Shown: in pieces, positions 33,574 through 43,071 of the stretch
How the letters are laid out: the number at the start of each line of letters is the position of its first letter
Numbering within the stretch: the stretch's first letter is position 1
Program-made: the position numbers and the translations under genes
The notes under the pieces: model-generated
Database searches by the model: none
The model's input: only the letters and a program-made list of their open reading frames with translations
What the model was told of the DNA's origin: nothing
NCBI GenBank assembly: GCA_007134775.1
Contig: SLKC01000053.1
Coordinates: forward strand, 1 to 51,300
Direction of reading: 5' to 3'
Source of the DNA: Ectothiorhodospiraceae bacterium
GTDB taxonomy: Bacteria; Pseudomonadota; Gammaproteobacteria; XJ16; Halofilaceae
Length of the DNA: 51,300 nucleotides

Positions 33574-35289
33574 ATGAGTTACGAAGTCCTCGCGCGCAAA
33601 TGGCGTCCGCGCAGCTTTGCCGAACTGGTGGGGCAGGAGCATGTCCGCCGCGCGCTGGCCAATGCGCTGGATCGCGGACAGCTTCACCATGCCTATCTGT
33701 TCACGGGGACCCGTGGCGTCGGCAAGACGACGATCGCCCGGATTCTGGCCAAGAGCCTGAATTGCGAGACCCACGGCGTTTCCAGCGAGCCCTGCGGGGA
33801 ATGCGGTGCCTGCCGTGAGGTGGACGACGGTCGTTTCATCGATCTGATCGAGGTCGACGCCGCCTCGCGAACCCGGGTCGACGAGACGCGCGAACTCCTC
33901 GAGAACGTCCCCTACGCACCCACGCGGGGGCGCTACAAGGTGTACCTCATCGACGAGGTGCACATGTTCTCCGGGCATAGCTTCAACGCCTTGCTCAAGA
34001 CCCTTGAAGAACCCCCGCCGCATGTGAAGTTCCTGCTCGCGACGACGGATCCGCAGAAAGTGCCGGTGACGGTTCTGTCGCGCTGCCTGCAATTCAACCT
34101 GAAACTGATGCCGCTCGCGGCGATCAACGAGCATCTCGTCCACATTGCCAGTGCCGAGGGTGTCGAGCATGACGAGGTAGCGCTGGGCCATATTGCACGC
34201 GCGGCCAGCGGCAGCATGCGGGATGCGCTGTCACTGCTGGACCAGGCCATCGCGTATGGCCAGGGCGCGGTCCATGCGCGGGAAGTCGAGAGCATGCTCG
34301 GCACGCCGTCGCGCGAGCGCCTCCTGCGACTTGCTGATGCGTTGGCGGCGGCCGATGGCGCGGCCTTGCTTGCAGAGGTGGAAGGGCTCGCACAGGCAGC
34401 GGCGGATCTCGAGCCGGTGCTGATCGACCTGCAGTCCCTGCTCCACCAGATTGCGATTGCCCAGGCCGTCCCCGAGGCGGTCGATCCGGCTGTGGCGGAC
34501 ATCGAGCGCATCCATGCCCTAGCGGAACGCTTGGAGCCGGCCGCGGTCCAGCTCTATCACCAGATCGCGACGCTGGGCCGGCGGGACATGGCATGGGCCC
34601 CCGATCCGCGCGCCGGGCTCGAAATGACGCTGCTGCGCATGCTCGCCTTCCGTCCGGCCGGGGGGGAGATGGATGGCGCGCAGGGGGGGGCGAGCGCCGG
34701 AGCGGGTGCCGACGGCGCCGCCTCCCCGAGTGAGTCCAGGCGCACACCGGACGCGGGGCCGGGGCCTGAGCGGGCGCCGGCAGAGCCCCCGCAGCGACCG
34801 GCGAGCGAGGCCGTGCCACCTGCGAAGGCCGCTCCCGCCCGCAGCAAGGCAGCAGAGGTGGACAGCGGCGAGGAGACGACCGCGGCAACGGAGGACCTCG
34901 ACTGGCCGCGCGTCGTCGCCGCACTGAATCTACGGGGGCTGGCCGGCGAACTCGCGGCGAACAGCGTCCTGCTCGCCGTCGAGGGGCGCCAGGTGCGGCT
35001 CGGCTTGGCGGCCGAGCACGCCCATCTGGGTGGGGAACGCTACCGCAGCCGACTCGAGGGCGCATTGGCGGAGTATCTCGGGCACGAGGTCAAGCTCCAG
35101 CTGATCGAGGAGGTGCCGGCGGGACTGGTAACACCGGCCGAACTCGAACAGCAGGTAACGGAAGAAAGGCTCCGTACGGCGGAGGCCGAGCTGCGCAGTG
35201 ATCCCGTCGTGCAGGCGCTGGAGGAGCGGTTCGGAGCGACCGTGGAGCCGGGCTCGGTCAGCCCCGGCGAGGGTAACGGGCAACGGTAG
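33574..35289 (+). CDS. dnaX: DNA polymerase III subunits gamma/tau
   Basis: The 571-residue clamp-loader ATPase starts MSYEVLARKWRP. Walker A is GTRGVGKT (47-54), four Cys bind zinc (CETHGVSSEPCGECGAC), the DEAH-like box is YLIDEVHMFS, and the sensor is ATTDPQKVP. Domains I-III end near residue 362. A low-complexity Ala/Pro/Glu linker (about 363-450) leads to the tau-specific polymerase-binding region. G7 (34660-34666) and G8 (34683-34690) runs at the boundary could give the shorter gamma form: a -1 shift meets TGA at 34731, making about 386 residues. ATG 33574 is the conserved start. Confidence 0.97.
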   Translation: MSYEVLARKWRPRSFAELVGQEHVRRALANALDRGQLHHAYLFTGTRGVGKTTIARILAKSLNCETHGVSSEPCGECGACREVDDGRFIDLIEVDAASRTRVDETRELLENVPYAPTRGRYKVYLIDEVHMFSGHSFNALLKTLEEPPPHVKFLLATTDPQKVPVTVLSRCLQFNLKLMPLAAINEHLVHIASAEGVEHDEVALGHIARAASGSMRDALSLLDQAIAYGQGAVHAREVESMLGTPSRERLLRLADALAAADGAALLAEVEGLAQAAADLEPVLIDLQSLLHQIAIAQAVPEAVDPAVADIERIHALAERLEPAAVQLYHQIATLGRRDMAWAPDPRAGLEMTLLRMLAFRPAGGEMDGAQGGASAGAGADGAASPSESRRTPDAGPGPERAPAEPPQRPASEAVPPAKAAPARSKAAEVDSGEETTAATEDLDWPRVVAALNLRGLAGELAANSVLLAVEGRQVRLGLAAEHAHLGGERYRSRLEGALAEYLGHEVKLQLIEEVPAGLVTPAELEQQVTEERLRTAEAELRSDPVVQALEERFGATVEPGSVSPGEGNGQR

Positions 35290-35297
35290 TCCGCAGC

Positions 35298-35324
35298 GTC
35301 CCGCCAGCGAATTGCGCGCGGGAC
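35298..35324 (+). terminator. Hairpin in the dnaX-ybaB gap
   Basis: GTCCCGC and GCGGGAC form a 7-bp inverted repeat with a 13-nt loop containing further short pairing. No T-tract follows. It is weak, and may be an mRNA structure between the co-directional genes. Confidence 0.25.
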
Positions 35325-35367
35325 GAGGGTATGAGACAGCGATGACGGTACGGCCGATGGAGGCACC

Positions 35368-35691
35368 ATGAAGGGCGAGATGGGCAAGCTGATGCAGCAG
35401 GCGCAGAAGATGCAGGAGAAGATGCAGGAGGCACAGGAAGAGATTGCGCGCATGGAGGTTGAGGGCGCGGCCGGTGGCGGCATGGTCAAAGTCACCATGA
35501 ATGGCCGCCACGAGGTGCAGCGCGTTGCCATCGACGACAGTGTGGTGGGTGACGACCGGGAGATGCTCGAGGATCTGGTCACCGCCGCGGTCAATGATGC
35601 GGTACAGAAAGTCGAGGCCGAGACGAAGGAACGTTTCTCCGGCATGGCGGGCGGCATGGGATTGCCCGAAGGTTTCAAGATGCCGTTCTGA
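35368..35691 (+). CDS. ybaB: YbaB/EbfC nucleoid-associated protein
   Basis: The 107-residue protein has an N-terminal coiled coil ([19 protein letters not shown]) and the core [26 protein letters not shown] typical of YbaB/EbfC, a dimeric DNA-binding nucleoid protein. The ATG has GGAGG 4 nt upstream. It lies between dnaX and recR, the usual order. Confidence 0.96.
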   Translation: MKGEMGKLMQQAQKMQEKMQEAQEEIARMEVEGAAGGGMVKVTMNGRHEVQRVAIDDSVVGDDREMLEDLVTAAVNDAVQKVEAETKERFSGMAGGMGLPEGFKMPF

Positions 35692-35706
35692 GCCGGCATC
35701 GTGCCG

Positions 35707-36303
35707 ATGATCGGATCGCCGCTACTGCGCGAACTCATCGACGCACTGCGCTGCATGCCCGGTGTCGGGCCGCGCTCGGCCCAGCGTATCGCCTTCCATT
35801 TGCTGGAGCGCGATCGCGAGGGCGCACTGCAGCTCGCCGAAATCCTGGATCGAGCCATGCGCGAGATCGGGCGCTGCCGCGAGTGTCGGACCTTCGCCGA
35901 ATCGGAGGTCTGCGAGATCTGCGCGAGCGAGCGGCGTGAGCGCTCGCTGCTCTGCATCGTCGAGACGCCGGCGGATATCGCCGCGGTCGAGCAGGCGACT
36001 GGCTACGGCGGGCTGTATTTTGTCCTGATGGGGCATCTCTCCCCGCTCGATGGCGTTGGTCCCGAGGAACTCGGGTTTGATCGCCTGGAGCAGCGCCTGG
36101 GGGCAGGAGAGGTCGAGGAGGTCATTCTGGCGACGAACCCAACGGTCGAGGGCGAGGCGACGGCCCAGTACATCCGCGAGCGCGCGCGGCTGCACGGGTT
36201 GCGGGTCACGCGCATCGCGCACGGAGTGCCCTTGGGTGGCGAGCTCGAATATGTTGACGGCGGCACGCTTTCCCACGCCTTCGCCGGTCGCATGGAGCTA
36301 TAG
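35707..36303 (+). CDS. recR: Recombination mediator protein RecR
   Basis: The 198-residue protein starts with helix-hairpin-helix region [20 protein letters not shown]. It continues with the zinc finger [16 protein letters not shown], and a Toprim domain [29 protein letters not shown]. With RecO and RecF it loads RecA on gapped DNA. ATG 35707 or GTG 35701 could start it; neither has a strong SD. It is 15 bp after ybaB. Confidence 0.97.
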   Translation: MIGSPLLRELIDALRCMPGVGPRSAQRIAFHLLERDREGALQLAEILDRAMREIGRCRECRTFAESEVCEICASERRERSLLCIVETPADIAAVEQATGYGGLYFVLMGHLSPLDGVGPEELGFDRLEQRLGAGEVEEVILATNPTVEGEATAQYIRERARLHGLRVTRIAHGVPLGGELEYVDGGTLSHAFAGRMEL

Positions 36304-36337
36304 GCGGCGCGGGCGCGTCTGATTGGAGGAGATGAGC

Positions 36338-36694
36338 ATGAGCGAGATCGAAACCGAAACACTCTTCACCCGGATACGCGATCGCGAGATACCGGCGGAT
36401 TTCGTCTACGAGGATGACGAAATCATGGCCTTTCGCGACGTGAATCCCCAGGCTCCGCTGCACGTGCTGGTGGTGCCGAAGGAGCCGATACCGACCGTCA
36501 ACGACCTGGAACCGCGACACGCGGAGCTGATCGGTCGCATGTTCTTGGTGGCGCGGGATATCGCGCGCGAGGAGGGGGTCGCGGACGAGGGCTACCGGCT
36601 CGCGATGAATACCAATGCCGCTGGGGGGCAGGCCGTCTACCACATCCACTTGCACTTGATGGGTGGGCGGCAGATGAGCTGGCCCCCGGGCTGA
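36338..36694 (+). CDS. HIT-family nucleotide-binding hydrolase (HinT-like)
   Basis: The 118-residue protein has the histidine triad HIHLHLMGG near the C-terminus and the entry FRDVNPQAPLHVLVVPKE. HinT-type enzymes hydrolyse adenosine 5'-phosphoramidates. GGAGG is 8 nt upstream of ATG 36338; the ATG at 36332 is too close to that SD. Confidence 0.93.
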   Translation: MSEIETETLFTRIRDREIPADFVYEDDEIMAFRDVNPQAPLHVLVVPKEPIPTVNDLEPRHAELIGRMFLVARDIAREEGVADEGYRLAMNTNAAGGQAVYHIHLHLMGGRQMSWPPG

Positions 36695-36716
36695 TCCGCT
36701 GTCATTGGAGGCGGGC

Positions 36717-37253
36717 ATGATCGAACGCGAACTCAATCCGGACGCGGCGACGGGGCGGCTTATCGTGCGGCCGCACCGTTCGGCGACGTGGCGTCAGAAT
36801 CTTTGGCTGCTGGGGGCGATCGCGGCCGTGACGCTGCCGTTGGCGATTATCTGGTCGATCCTTGGGCTCTGGTTGATCCTCCCGCTGGCCCTACTGCATC
36901 TGGGTTTTGTATTGGCGGCATTCTGGGTGGCCAGCCACAGCCTGCTCGCGCGCGAGGTCGTGACGATCGAACCGGAACGGATCGTGATCGAGGCGGGTCG
37001 TCGCCGCCCGGAACGGCGCTTCGAACTCGCCCGGGCGTGGGCGCAGGTGCTGCTGCAGGATCGCGGCAGCCGGCTTGCCCGGCGCCGCCTGATCATCCGC
37101 TGCCGCGATCTCGCGATCGAGTGTGGCCGGTTCCTCAACGAGGAGGAGCGTGAGGCCCTGTGGCGCGAACTGCGCGAGGTGCTCGAGCGCAGGCCTTCCC
37201 CCTGCGCTGTCGAATCCGCCGCTACCGTCGATGATCATTCCGGTCGAGTTTGA
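36717..37253 (+). CDS. DUF2244 membrane protein
   Basis: The 178-residue protein has two adjacent hydrophobic helices (about 29-75), flanked by the pattern RPHRSATWRQNLWLLG and ERIVIEAGRRRPERRFELARAW, which matches DUF2244. GGAGG is 5 nt before ATG 36717. In many bacteria DUF2244 genes lie near cytochrome oxidase or cytochrome c genes; here two small c-type cytochromes converge on it. Function is unknown. Confidence 0.86.
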   Translation: MIERELNPDAATGRLIVRPHRSATWRQNLWLLGAIAAVTLPLAIIWSILGLWLILPLALLHLGFVLAAFWVASHSLLAREVVTIEPERIVIEAGRRRPERRFELARAWAQVLLQDRGSRLARRRLIIRCRDLAIECGRFLNEEEREALWRELREVLERRPSPCAVESAATVDDHSGRV

Positions 37254-37277
37254 AGCGCGCGGCGCAGGGCCCACGTT

Positions 37278-37637
37278 TCAGTCGATCGACACCCCGCGGT
37301 TGATGCGCGTGGTGAAAACGCCGTCCTCGACGTCCTGCGCCGCATAGTAGGCAGCTAGGTCGCGCATGTCCTGATCGGAGAGGTTGGCGACTTGGCCTGC
37401 CATGATGGGGTCGTCACGCTCGCCCGTCTGATAGGCCTTGAGCGTATGGTACAGGTAGTCCTCGTGCTGCCCGGCGAGGATGGGGTACTGCTCATCGTCA
37501 CCGACGCCGGTTTCCCCATGGCAGGCGATACACGCCTGCATCTTCTGCTCGCCGGCTCGCGGATCGCCCGCCCAGGCCAACGAGGTGGTCGCGGCGCCGA
37601 GGATGAGGGTGGCTGTCACGATCGTCTTTCGATACAT
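37278..37637 (-). CDS. Small periplasmic c-type cytochrome (second of pair)
   Basis: The 119-residue protein has a signal peptide (1 to about 24), one CIACH heme-binding motif (36-40) and a probable axial Met in DPIMAGQVANLS. It is a class I monoheme cytochrome like half of cytochrome c4. GAGGA is 8 nt upstream of ATG 37637. It starts 29 bp after the stop of the partner cytochrome gene, so both probably form one transcript and act as periplasmic electron carriers. Confidence 0.92.
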   Translation of the reverse strand: MYRKTIVTATLILGAATTSLAWAGDPRAGEQKMQACIACHGETGVGDDEQYPILAGQHEDYLYHTLKAYQTGERDDPIMAGQVANLSDQDMRDLAAYYAAQDVEDGVFTTRINRGVSID

Positions 37638-37666
37638 GGCGTCTTCCTCAATCGGTTGCGCGCGGC

Positions 37667-37996
37667 TCACCGCCGCTCGGCGTTCTCAAAATAGGCCGCA
37701 ATGTCGCGGATCTGCTCGTCGGTGAGGCTGCGCGCCTGCGCCTGCATCAGCTCGTGCTCGCGGTCACCGTCACGGTAGGCCTCCATCGCGTCGATGAGAT
37801 ACTCCGCGTTCTGGCCACCGAGCTTGGGCACTCGGTAAGTGGGATAGACATTCGTGTATCCGGGTATGCCGTGGCAGCCCATGCAGGTCTGGGCTGTGTA
37901 ACGCCCGGCCTCCGGGTCGCCAGCGGCGACCTGGCCCGGCAGGGCCAGAATAGCGGAAACCGTGATCATCGAAGCGAACGCAAGCAGTGGTTTCAT
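37667..37996 (-). CDS. Small periplasmic c-type cytochrome (first of pair)
   Basis: The 109-residue protein has a signal peptide (1 to about 25), CMGCH (38-42) and a possible axial Met in EHELMQAQARSLT. The heme-region sequence GIPGYTNVYPTYRVPKLGGQ is related to, but diverged from, its neighbour, suggesting an old duplication in the cytochrome c553/c4 group. The start is ATG 37996, with GGGGAG upstream. Confidence 0.92.
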   Translation of the reverse strand: MKPLLAFASMITVSAILALPGQVAAGDPEAGRYTAQTCMGCHGIPGYTNVYPTYRVPKLGGQNAEYLIDAMEAYRDGDREHELMQAQARSLTDEQIRDIAAYFENAERR

Positions 37997-38118
37997 TGCG
38001 GATGCTCTCCCCGTGCCTTCGACGGCCGGCCCGCGGGTCACCCGGGCCCCTCCAGCGCGCAAGTATACACGTACAAGGCCGTTGGTGGAGCCCCGGGGGA
38101 CTGGTGGCGGGTGTCCGG

Positions 38119-38460
38119 TCAGGCGAACAGGGCGTCGATCTTCGCCGCACAGATGAAATCGTTGCGCGACAGGCCTCCGATTGAGTGGGTCGAAAAGCGG
38201 ACCCGGCAGCGGTTGTAGCCCACCTCCAGGTCGGGATGGTGGTCTTCGCTATTGGCGACCCAGGCCACCGCGTTGACGAAGGCGATGGTGTGGTAGTAGT
38301 TCTTGAACTTGAAGTCACGCCGGATCTCGCGACTGTCCTCGCTGAGTTGCCAGCCGTCGTCCACCTCGCGGAGAAAGGACTCGGCCTCGCTGTGCTCCAG
38401 GGGGGCGACACCGCCCTCGCAGGCCTGGCATTTCTGTTCGGTCAGTTTCTCTTCGCTCAT
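38119..38460 (-). CDS. phhB: Pterin-4a-carbinolamine dehydratase
   Basis: The 113-residue protein has the active-site block EDHHPDLEVGYNRCRVRFSTHSIGGLS, with His74, His75 and His92. The enzyme dehydrates 4a-hydroxytetrahydropterin after aromatic amino acid hydroxylation, and some members also help Moco or pterin recycling. No phhA is in the window. GGGAG precedes ATG 38460. A pterin-like cluster lies 13 kb away but is not linked. Confidence 0.95.
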   Translation of the reverse strand: MSEEKLTEQKCQACEGGVAPLEHSEAESFLREVDDGWQLSEDSREIRRDFKFKNYYHTIAFVNAVAWVANSEDHHPDLEVGYNRCRVRFSTHSIGGLSRNDFICAAKIDALFA

Positions 38461-38557
38461 CGTATTCTCCCAACGCTGTGACCCGATTCTAGGGGCGTGC
38501 GCAGGTGGGGCTCAAACCCGTGGCCCCTGTTCCCCCCGAACTTCGGCGCCGCCCGCT

Positions 38558-39808
38558 TCAGGGATTCTTCGTCTGGGCCTGTAGGTGGTCGATGCGCTCA
38601 CCCGCAGGTGGATGCGAGTCGTGGAAGGCCGCGTAGAGCGGGTCCGGGGTCAGTGTGCCCGCATTCTCGCGGTAGAGCGTGGTGAGCGCCGAAATCAGGT
38701 GTTCGGGCGGGCAGTGGCGCGCGGCAAAGGTGTCCGCCTCGAATTCGTGGCGGCGTGACAGCCGCGAGACAAGTGGCCGGAGAAAGAGGGCCACCACGGG
38801 GGTGCCCAGCAGAAAGAGCAACAGGGCGGTGTGAACGGAGGCGACCGGCACACCGAGGGCATGATAGAACCAGGGTTGCTGCATCAACCCGGCGAGCAGC
38901 GCCAGGCCGACAAGGCTGGTACCGGCGGAGAGCAGCATCATCCGGCGGACGTGCCCGTGGCGGAAATGGCCGAGTTCGTGGGCGAGCACGGCCTCGAGTT
39001 CGTGGGGGGCGAGCTGCTGCAGAAGGGTGTCGTAGAACACGATGCGCCGGCTGCGACCGATGCCCGTGAAATAGGCGTTGGCGTGGCTGGAGCGGCGTGA
39101 GCCGTCGACGACCTGAATGCCATCGCTGCGGAACCCGCAACGCGCGACCAGCCGTTCCAGGCGGGCACGGAGGGCGTCGTCGGGCAGTGGCTCGAAGCGA
39201 TTGAACAGAGGGGCGAGAAAGCGTGGCCAGGCCCAAAGCAGCGCCGCATTGAAGGCCATCCAGAGCGCCCAGACCCAGAACCACCAGCCGCTGCCCGTCA
39301 CGTGCATGAGGGCGAGCACGAGGGCCAGCAGGGGCAGGGCGAGGCTGAGGCTGAGCAGGCCGCCCCGGAGACAATCGCTGGCGAACTGGCGCGCGGTCAT
39401 ACGATTGAAGCCGTAGCGCTCCTCGATGACAAATAGCCGCCATGCGCGCAGTGGCAGCCCGACCAGTGCCGACGCCAGCAGCACGGAAGCGATGACGCCG
39501 GTGCCCGTAGCGATGGGGCCGAGTTCGAAGCCGCGCCACATGGCATCCACCAAGGCGATGCCGCCCCCGAGGGTCCAGGCGAGCAGCAGCAGCGTGTCGG
39601 TCGTCGCCTCAACGCGCGCGAATCGCGCCCGGTCGCGGGCGTAGTCGGCTGCCCGGCGGTGATCGTCCACCCCGATGTGGGGAGCGAAGCGCGTGGGCAG
39701 ATGCTCGCGCTGGCGGCCCACGGCACGGATCTGGCGGTGCAGGAGCCAGAGCTGGAGGCCAAGGGCGGCGAGCACCGCCGTCAGAAAGAGGAGCGTGAAC
39801 GGATGCAT
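38558..39808 (-). CDS. M48 Ste24-type membrane endopeptidase
   Basis: The 416-residue protein has about six hydrophobic helices. The zinc motif HELGH (about 275-279) is in VLAHELGHFRHGHVRRM, with a second metal-side EADTFAARH. The N-terminal domain FVIEERYGFNRMTARQFASD is typical of CAAX prenyl protease 1/Ste24 homologues. In bacteria it is probably a membrane-protein quality-control protease, not a prenyl protease. It is divergent from orn. Confidence 0.92.
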   Translation of the reverse strand: MHPFTLLFLTAVLAALGLQLWLLHRQIRAVGRQREHLPTRFAPHIGVDDHRRAADYARDRARFARVEATTDTLLLLAWTLGGGIALVDAMWRGFELGPIATGTGVIASVLLASALVGLPLRAWRLFVIEERYGFNRMTARQFASDCLRGGLLSLSLALPLLALVLALMHVTGSGWWFWVWALWMAFNAALLWAWPRFLAPLFNRFEPLPDDALRARLERLVARCGFRSDGIQVVDGSRRSSHANAYFTGIGRSRRIVFYDTLLQQLAPHELEAVLAHELGHFRHGHVRRMMLLSAGTSLVGLALLAGLMQQPWFYHALGVPVASVHTALLLFLLGTPVVALFLRPLVSRLSRRHEFEADTFAARHCPPEHLISALTTLYRENAGTLTPDPLYAAFHDSHPPAGERIDHLQAQTKNP

Positions 39809-39883
39809 CGCCGGTTTCCGGGGCAGGCAGGAATCTTCGTGGCGCTGTTACACTAGCAGGGCGTCCACGACGGCGGAACAGGC

Positions 39884-40426
39884 ATGGCGGATACCGATCG
39901 TCTCGTATGGCTCGATCTCGAAATGACGGGCCTTGATACCGCGCACGACGCCATCATCGAGATCGCGACCATCGTAACCGACAGTGATCTCAACATTCTG
40001 GCCGAAGGACCCGTTCTGGCGATCCATCAGCCGGATGCGGTGCTGGAGGGCATGGATGAGTGGAATCTGCGCCAGCACGGCCGCTCCGGCCTGATCGAGC
40101 GGGTCAGGGAGTCCGAGGTTACCTATGCGGAAGCCGAGCGGGCGACGCTGGCCTTCCTCGGTCAATGGGTCAAACCGGGCACGTCGCCGATGTGTGGCAA
40201 CACGATCTGCCAGGACCGGCGCTTTCTCGCGCGACTGATGCCTGAACTCGAGGCCTTCTTCCACTATCGAAATCTCGATGTCAGCACGATCAAGGAGCTG
40301 GTTCGCCGCTGGGCACCGCCGCTACTCGACGGCGTTCAGAAGCAGGGGAGCCACCTCGCGCTGGACGATATCCGCGACTCGATTCGCGAGCTGCACTACT
40401 ATCGCGAACGCGTCTTTTCGATCTAG
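39884..40426 (+). CDS. orn: Oligoribonuclease
   Basis: The 180-residue DEDDh exonuclease has ExoI motif [11 protein letters not shown], Exo[23 protein letters not shown] and Exo[17 protein letters not shown]. It removes nucleotides from 2-5 nt RNA and pGpG; the gene is often essential. The start is ATG 39884, 76 bp from the divergent M48 protease gene. Confidence 0.97.
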   Translation: MADTDRLVWLDLEMTGLDTAHDAIIEIATIVTDSDLNILAEGPVLAIHQPDAVLEGMDEWNLRQHGRSGLIERVRESEVTYAEAERATLAFLGQWVKPGTSPMCGNTICQDRRFLARLMPELEAFFHYRNLDVSTIKELVRRWAPPLLDGVQKQGSHLALDDIRDSIRELHYYRERVFSI

Positions 40427-40435
40427 GGAGGGGGC

Positions 40436-41260
40436 TCAACCGGTTTCGATGGGCGTGTCATCACGGTTGCCCCAGTCGGACCAGGATCCGGGATATCCGC
40501 GCACGCGGTGATAACCGAGGATGCGCAGCAGCGCGTAACTAAAGGCCGAGCGGTGGTGGGTGTGGCAGTAGGTGATGATCTCGTGCTCAGGGGTTACGCC
40601 GAGCGCAGCGAGTGCTTCGCGCAGCTGGTCGGGGTCGCGGAGGCGTAGGCTGCGCGTGCGATCCATGCCGCGTGTCCATTCATAGTGAACGGCACCGGGG
40701 ATGCGACCGCCGCGCTTCGCCCGCACGGTCTGCCCCGTGTACTCCTCGGCGGAGCGAGCGTCGAGGAGGATCGTGTCGGCGTCTTCGAGGTGGGCCCGGA
40801 TGTGGGTTGCGTCGGCCTCGCGCGTCGAGTCGTAGGCGGTCTCGAACGGGGTCGCCTGTGGTGCAGCGCCGGGGCCTCGCTCGATCGGGAAGCCCTCCTC
40901 GACCCAGGCACGCAGGCCACCATCGACCAGTGATACAGCACTGTGGCCGAGCAGTTCCAGCGTCCACAGCAGCCGGCCTGCCGCCCCCCCGCCCTCGGCA
41001 TCCATTGCTGCCACGTGCGTATCGGGCCCGATGCCGAGGCGGGAGAACAGGTCGTGCAGATGCTCATGGGGCGGGACCAGCCCGCCGACAGGGGGGCGAC
41101 TGGTCACGATCTCGTTGTAGGGAAGATGGATCGCGCCCGGTGCATGGTGCTCGGCGAAGACCTCGCCGGGGCTGAGATCGATAATACGTACGGCGGGGTC
41201 TTCCAGGTGTTCCGCCAGCACGGCGGGATCGGCGAGGAGCGGCAGTCGCGGTTGACTCAT
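40436..41260 (-). CDS. Two-domain rhodanese-type sulfurtransferase
   Basis: The 274-residue protein has two rhodanese domains. The first (residues about 10-125) is probably inactive; the second has the persulfide-forming Cys232 in TYCHTHHRSAF, a six-residue loop unlike the CRxGxR of E. coli SseA, so the sulfur acceptor may differ. The start overlaps nadB by 4 bp (ATGA). It may support Fe-S assembly on the same transcript as nadB, though the link is only positional. Confidence 0.88.
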   Translation of the reverse strand: MSQPRLPLLADPAVLAEHLEDPAVRIIDLSPGEVFAEHHAPGAIHLPYNEIVTSRPPVGGLVPPHEHLHDLFSRLGIGPDTHVAAMDAEGGGAAGRLLWTLELLGHSAVSLVDGGLRAWVEEGFPIERGPGAAPQATPFETAYDSTREADATHIRAHLEDADTILLDARSAEEYTGQTVRAKRGGRIPGAVHYEWTRGMDRTRSLRLRDPDQLREALAALGVTPEHEIITYCHTHHRSAFSYALLRILGYHRVRGYPGSWSDWGNRDDTPIETG

Positions 41261-42894
41261 GATGCGGGGTCTCCGACAGATTCTGAGGGGTGCCGGGGTG
41301 TGTCAGGCGCCGGGACGAGGACTGTGTCGCGGGCACTGTCGGCCGGCTCCGGATAGTCGATGTTGAAGTGCAGGCCGCGGCTCTCCTTGCGTGCGCCGGC
41401 ACTGCGGATGATCAGGTCGGCGACGAGCGCGACATTGCGCAGTTCGAGCAGGTCGCTGGTTACGCGGAAGTTGCCGTAGTAATCGTGGATCTCCGCGAGC
41501 AGGAGATCGATACGGTGCCGGGCACGTTCGAGCCGCTTGTCACTGCGGACGATGCCGACGTAATCCCACATGAATCGCCGCAACTCGTCCCAGTTGTGGG
41601 CGACGACAACCTCCTCATCGGAATCCGTTACCTGGCTCTCGTCCCAGGGGCGGGGGCGGGGCAAGGAGGTGGTCCAGGCGCGGCCGGTGGCGATGTCGCG
41701 GGCAGCGGCGCGGCCGAAGACGAGACATTCCAGCAGCGAATTGCTCGCCATGCGGTTGGCCCCGTGGAGCCCGGTATGGGCGCATTCACCGATGGCGTAG
41801 AGGCCGCCGAGGTCCGTGCGGCCGAGGTGATCGGTGCAGACACCGCCGCAGGTGTAGTGCGCTGCGGGCACGACCGGGAGGGGCTCGCGGGTCATGTCGA
41901 TGCCAAGGGCGAGGCAGCGCTCGTAGATGTTGGGGAAGTGCTCGCGGATGAAATCGGCCGGTCGATGGGAGATGTCGAGGTAGACACAATCGAGGCCGAG
42001 GCGCTTCATCTCGTGGTCGATCGCGCGCGCAACGATGTCGCGCGGTGCCAGCTCGGCGCGCGAATCGAAGCGGCCGAGGAAGCGTTCGCCGTTCGGCAGT
42101 AGCAGCTTGCCGCCCTCGCCGCGCACGGCCTCGGAGATCAACGCGGACTGGGCCTGCGGGTGATACAGGCAGGTCGGGTGGAATTGCGTGAATTCCATGT
42201 TGGCCACTCGGCAGCCGGCCCGCCAGGCCATGGCGATGCCGTCGCCGGTCGCGCCTGCGGGATTGCTCGTGTAGAGGTAGGCTTGGCTGGCGCCGCCGGT
42301 GGCGACGACAACGGCACCCGCGCGGAAGACCTCGACTTGGCCGCTCGCGAGATCGAGCACATAGGCGCCGATGCAGCGCATTCGCCCTTCCGCCGTGGGC
42401 AGGCGGATCAGGTCGATGGCGTTGCGTTGGGGCAGCAGGGTGATGCGGGGATCCTCGGCGGCCTGCTGGAGGAGGACGGTGTGGACAGCGCGCCCGGTGG
42501 CGTCGTCGGCATGAATGACGCGGCGATGGGCATGGCCCCCCTCATGCGTGAGATGGTAGGGCGTACTCGGCGCGCCATCGTCTCGGGTGAACTCGACACC
42601 GAGCGAGATCAGCCACTCGATGCACTCGGGACCCTGCTCGACCGTGTAGCGCACGATGTCGGGATCACACAGCCCGGCTCCGGCAGCGAATGTGTCGGCC
42701 TCGTGCGACTCGAAGGTATCGCCTTCAGCCAGCACGGCGGAGATGCCCCCCTGGGCATACCAAGTGCTCCCCGCCGGCAGGGGGCCCTTGGCGAGCACGG
42801 TGACATCGCTGTCCTCTGCGGCGTGCAGGGCGCACGTGAGTCCAGCGGCTCCACTGCCGATGACTAGCACGCCGCAATCGTGATCAATGCTCAT
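41257..42894 (-). CDS. nadB: L-aspartate oxidase
   Basis: The 545-residue flavoenzyme converts aspartate to iminoaspartate for NAD synthesis. The FAD dinucleotide fold VLVIGSGAAGLTCALHA is at 9-25. The substrate loop HEGGHAHRRVIHADDATGRAV and NMEFTQFHPT are family motifs, and the C-terminal helical domain (IVRSDKRLERA) is intact. ATG 42894 is chosen as the conserved MSIDHDCGVLVIGSG N-terminus; the open frame upstream has no homology. It is divergent from rpoE, as in many gammaproteobacteria. Confidence 0.95.
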   Translation of the reverse strand: MSIDHDCGVLVIGSGAAGLTCALHAAEDSDVTVLAKGPLPAGSTWYAQGGISAVLAEGDTFESHEADTFAAGAGLCDPDIVRYTVEQGPECIEWLISLGVEFTRDDGAPSTPYHLTHEGGHAHRRVIHADDATGRAVHTVLLQQAAEDPRITLLPQRNAIDLIRLPTAEGRMRCIGAYVLDLASGQVEVFRAGAVVVATGGASQAYLYTSNPAGATGDGIAMAWRAGCRVANMEFTQFHPTCLYHPQAQSALISEAVRGEGGKLLLPNGERFLGRFDSRAELAPRDIVARAIDHEMKRLGLDCVYLDISHRPADFIREHFPNIYERCLALGIDMTREPLPVVPAAHYTCGGVCTDHLGRTDLGGLYAIGECAHTGLHGANRMASNSLLECLVFGRAAARDIATGRAWTTSLPRPRPWDESQVTDSDEEVVVAHNWDELRRFMWDYVGIVRSDKRLERARHRIDLLLAEIHDYYGNFRVTSDLLELRNVALVADLIIRSAGARKESRGLHFNIDYPEPADSARDTVLVPAPDTPRHPSESVGDPAS

Positions 42895-43071
42895 GGGTTG
42901 TCCGTCACGAGTGGGCTGTGTATTTTGACACGGTCTTCGGCCACCGGCACGCCCGGGCGCCGCCCAACTTTGGCCTTTTTCTGCAGGTTCCCATGTCCCG
43001 CACGAAACCATCGAAGGTCTGGGCTGTCTACCGGTACAAGCCGGTGACACCGCGACGCGGAGTCTGAACCG

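Noticed and set aside
42895-43071. Sigma-E type self-promoter before rpoE
   Set aside because: Best match GAAACC-N17-TCTAC is too far from GAACTT-N16/17-TCTGA to call.
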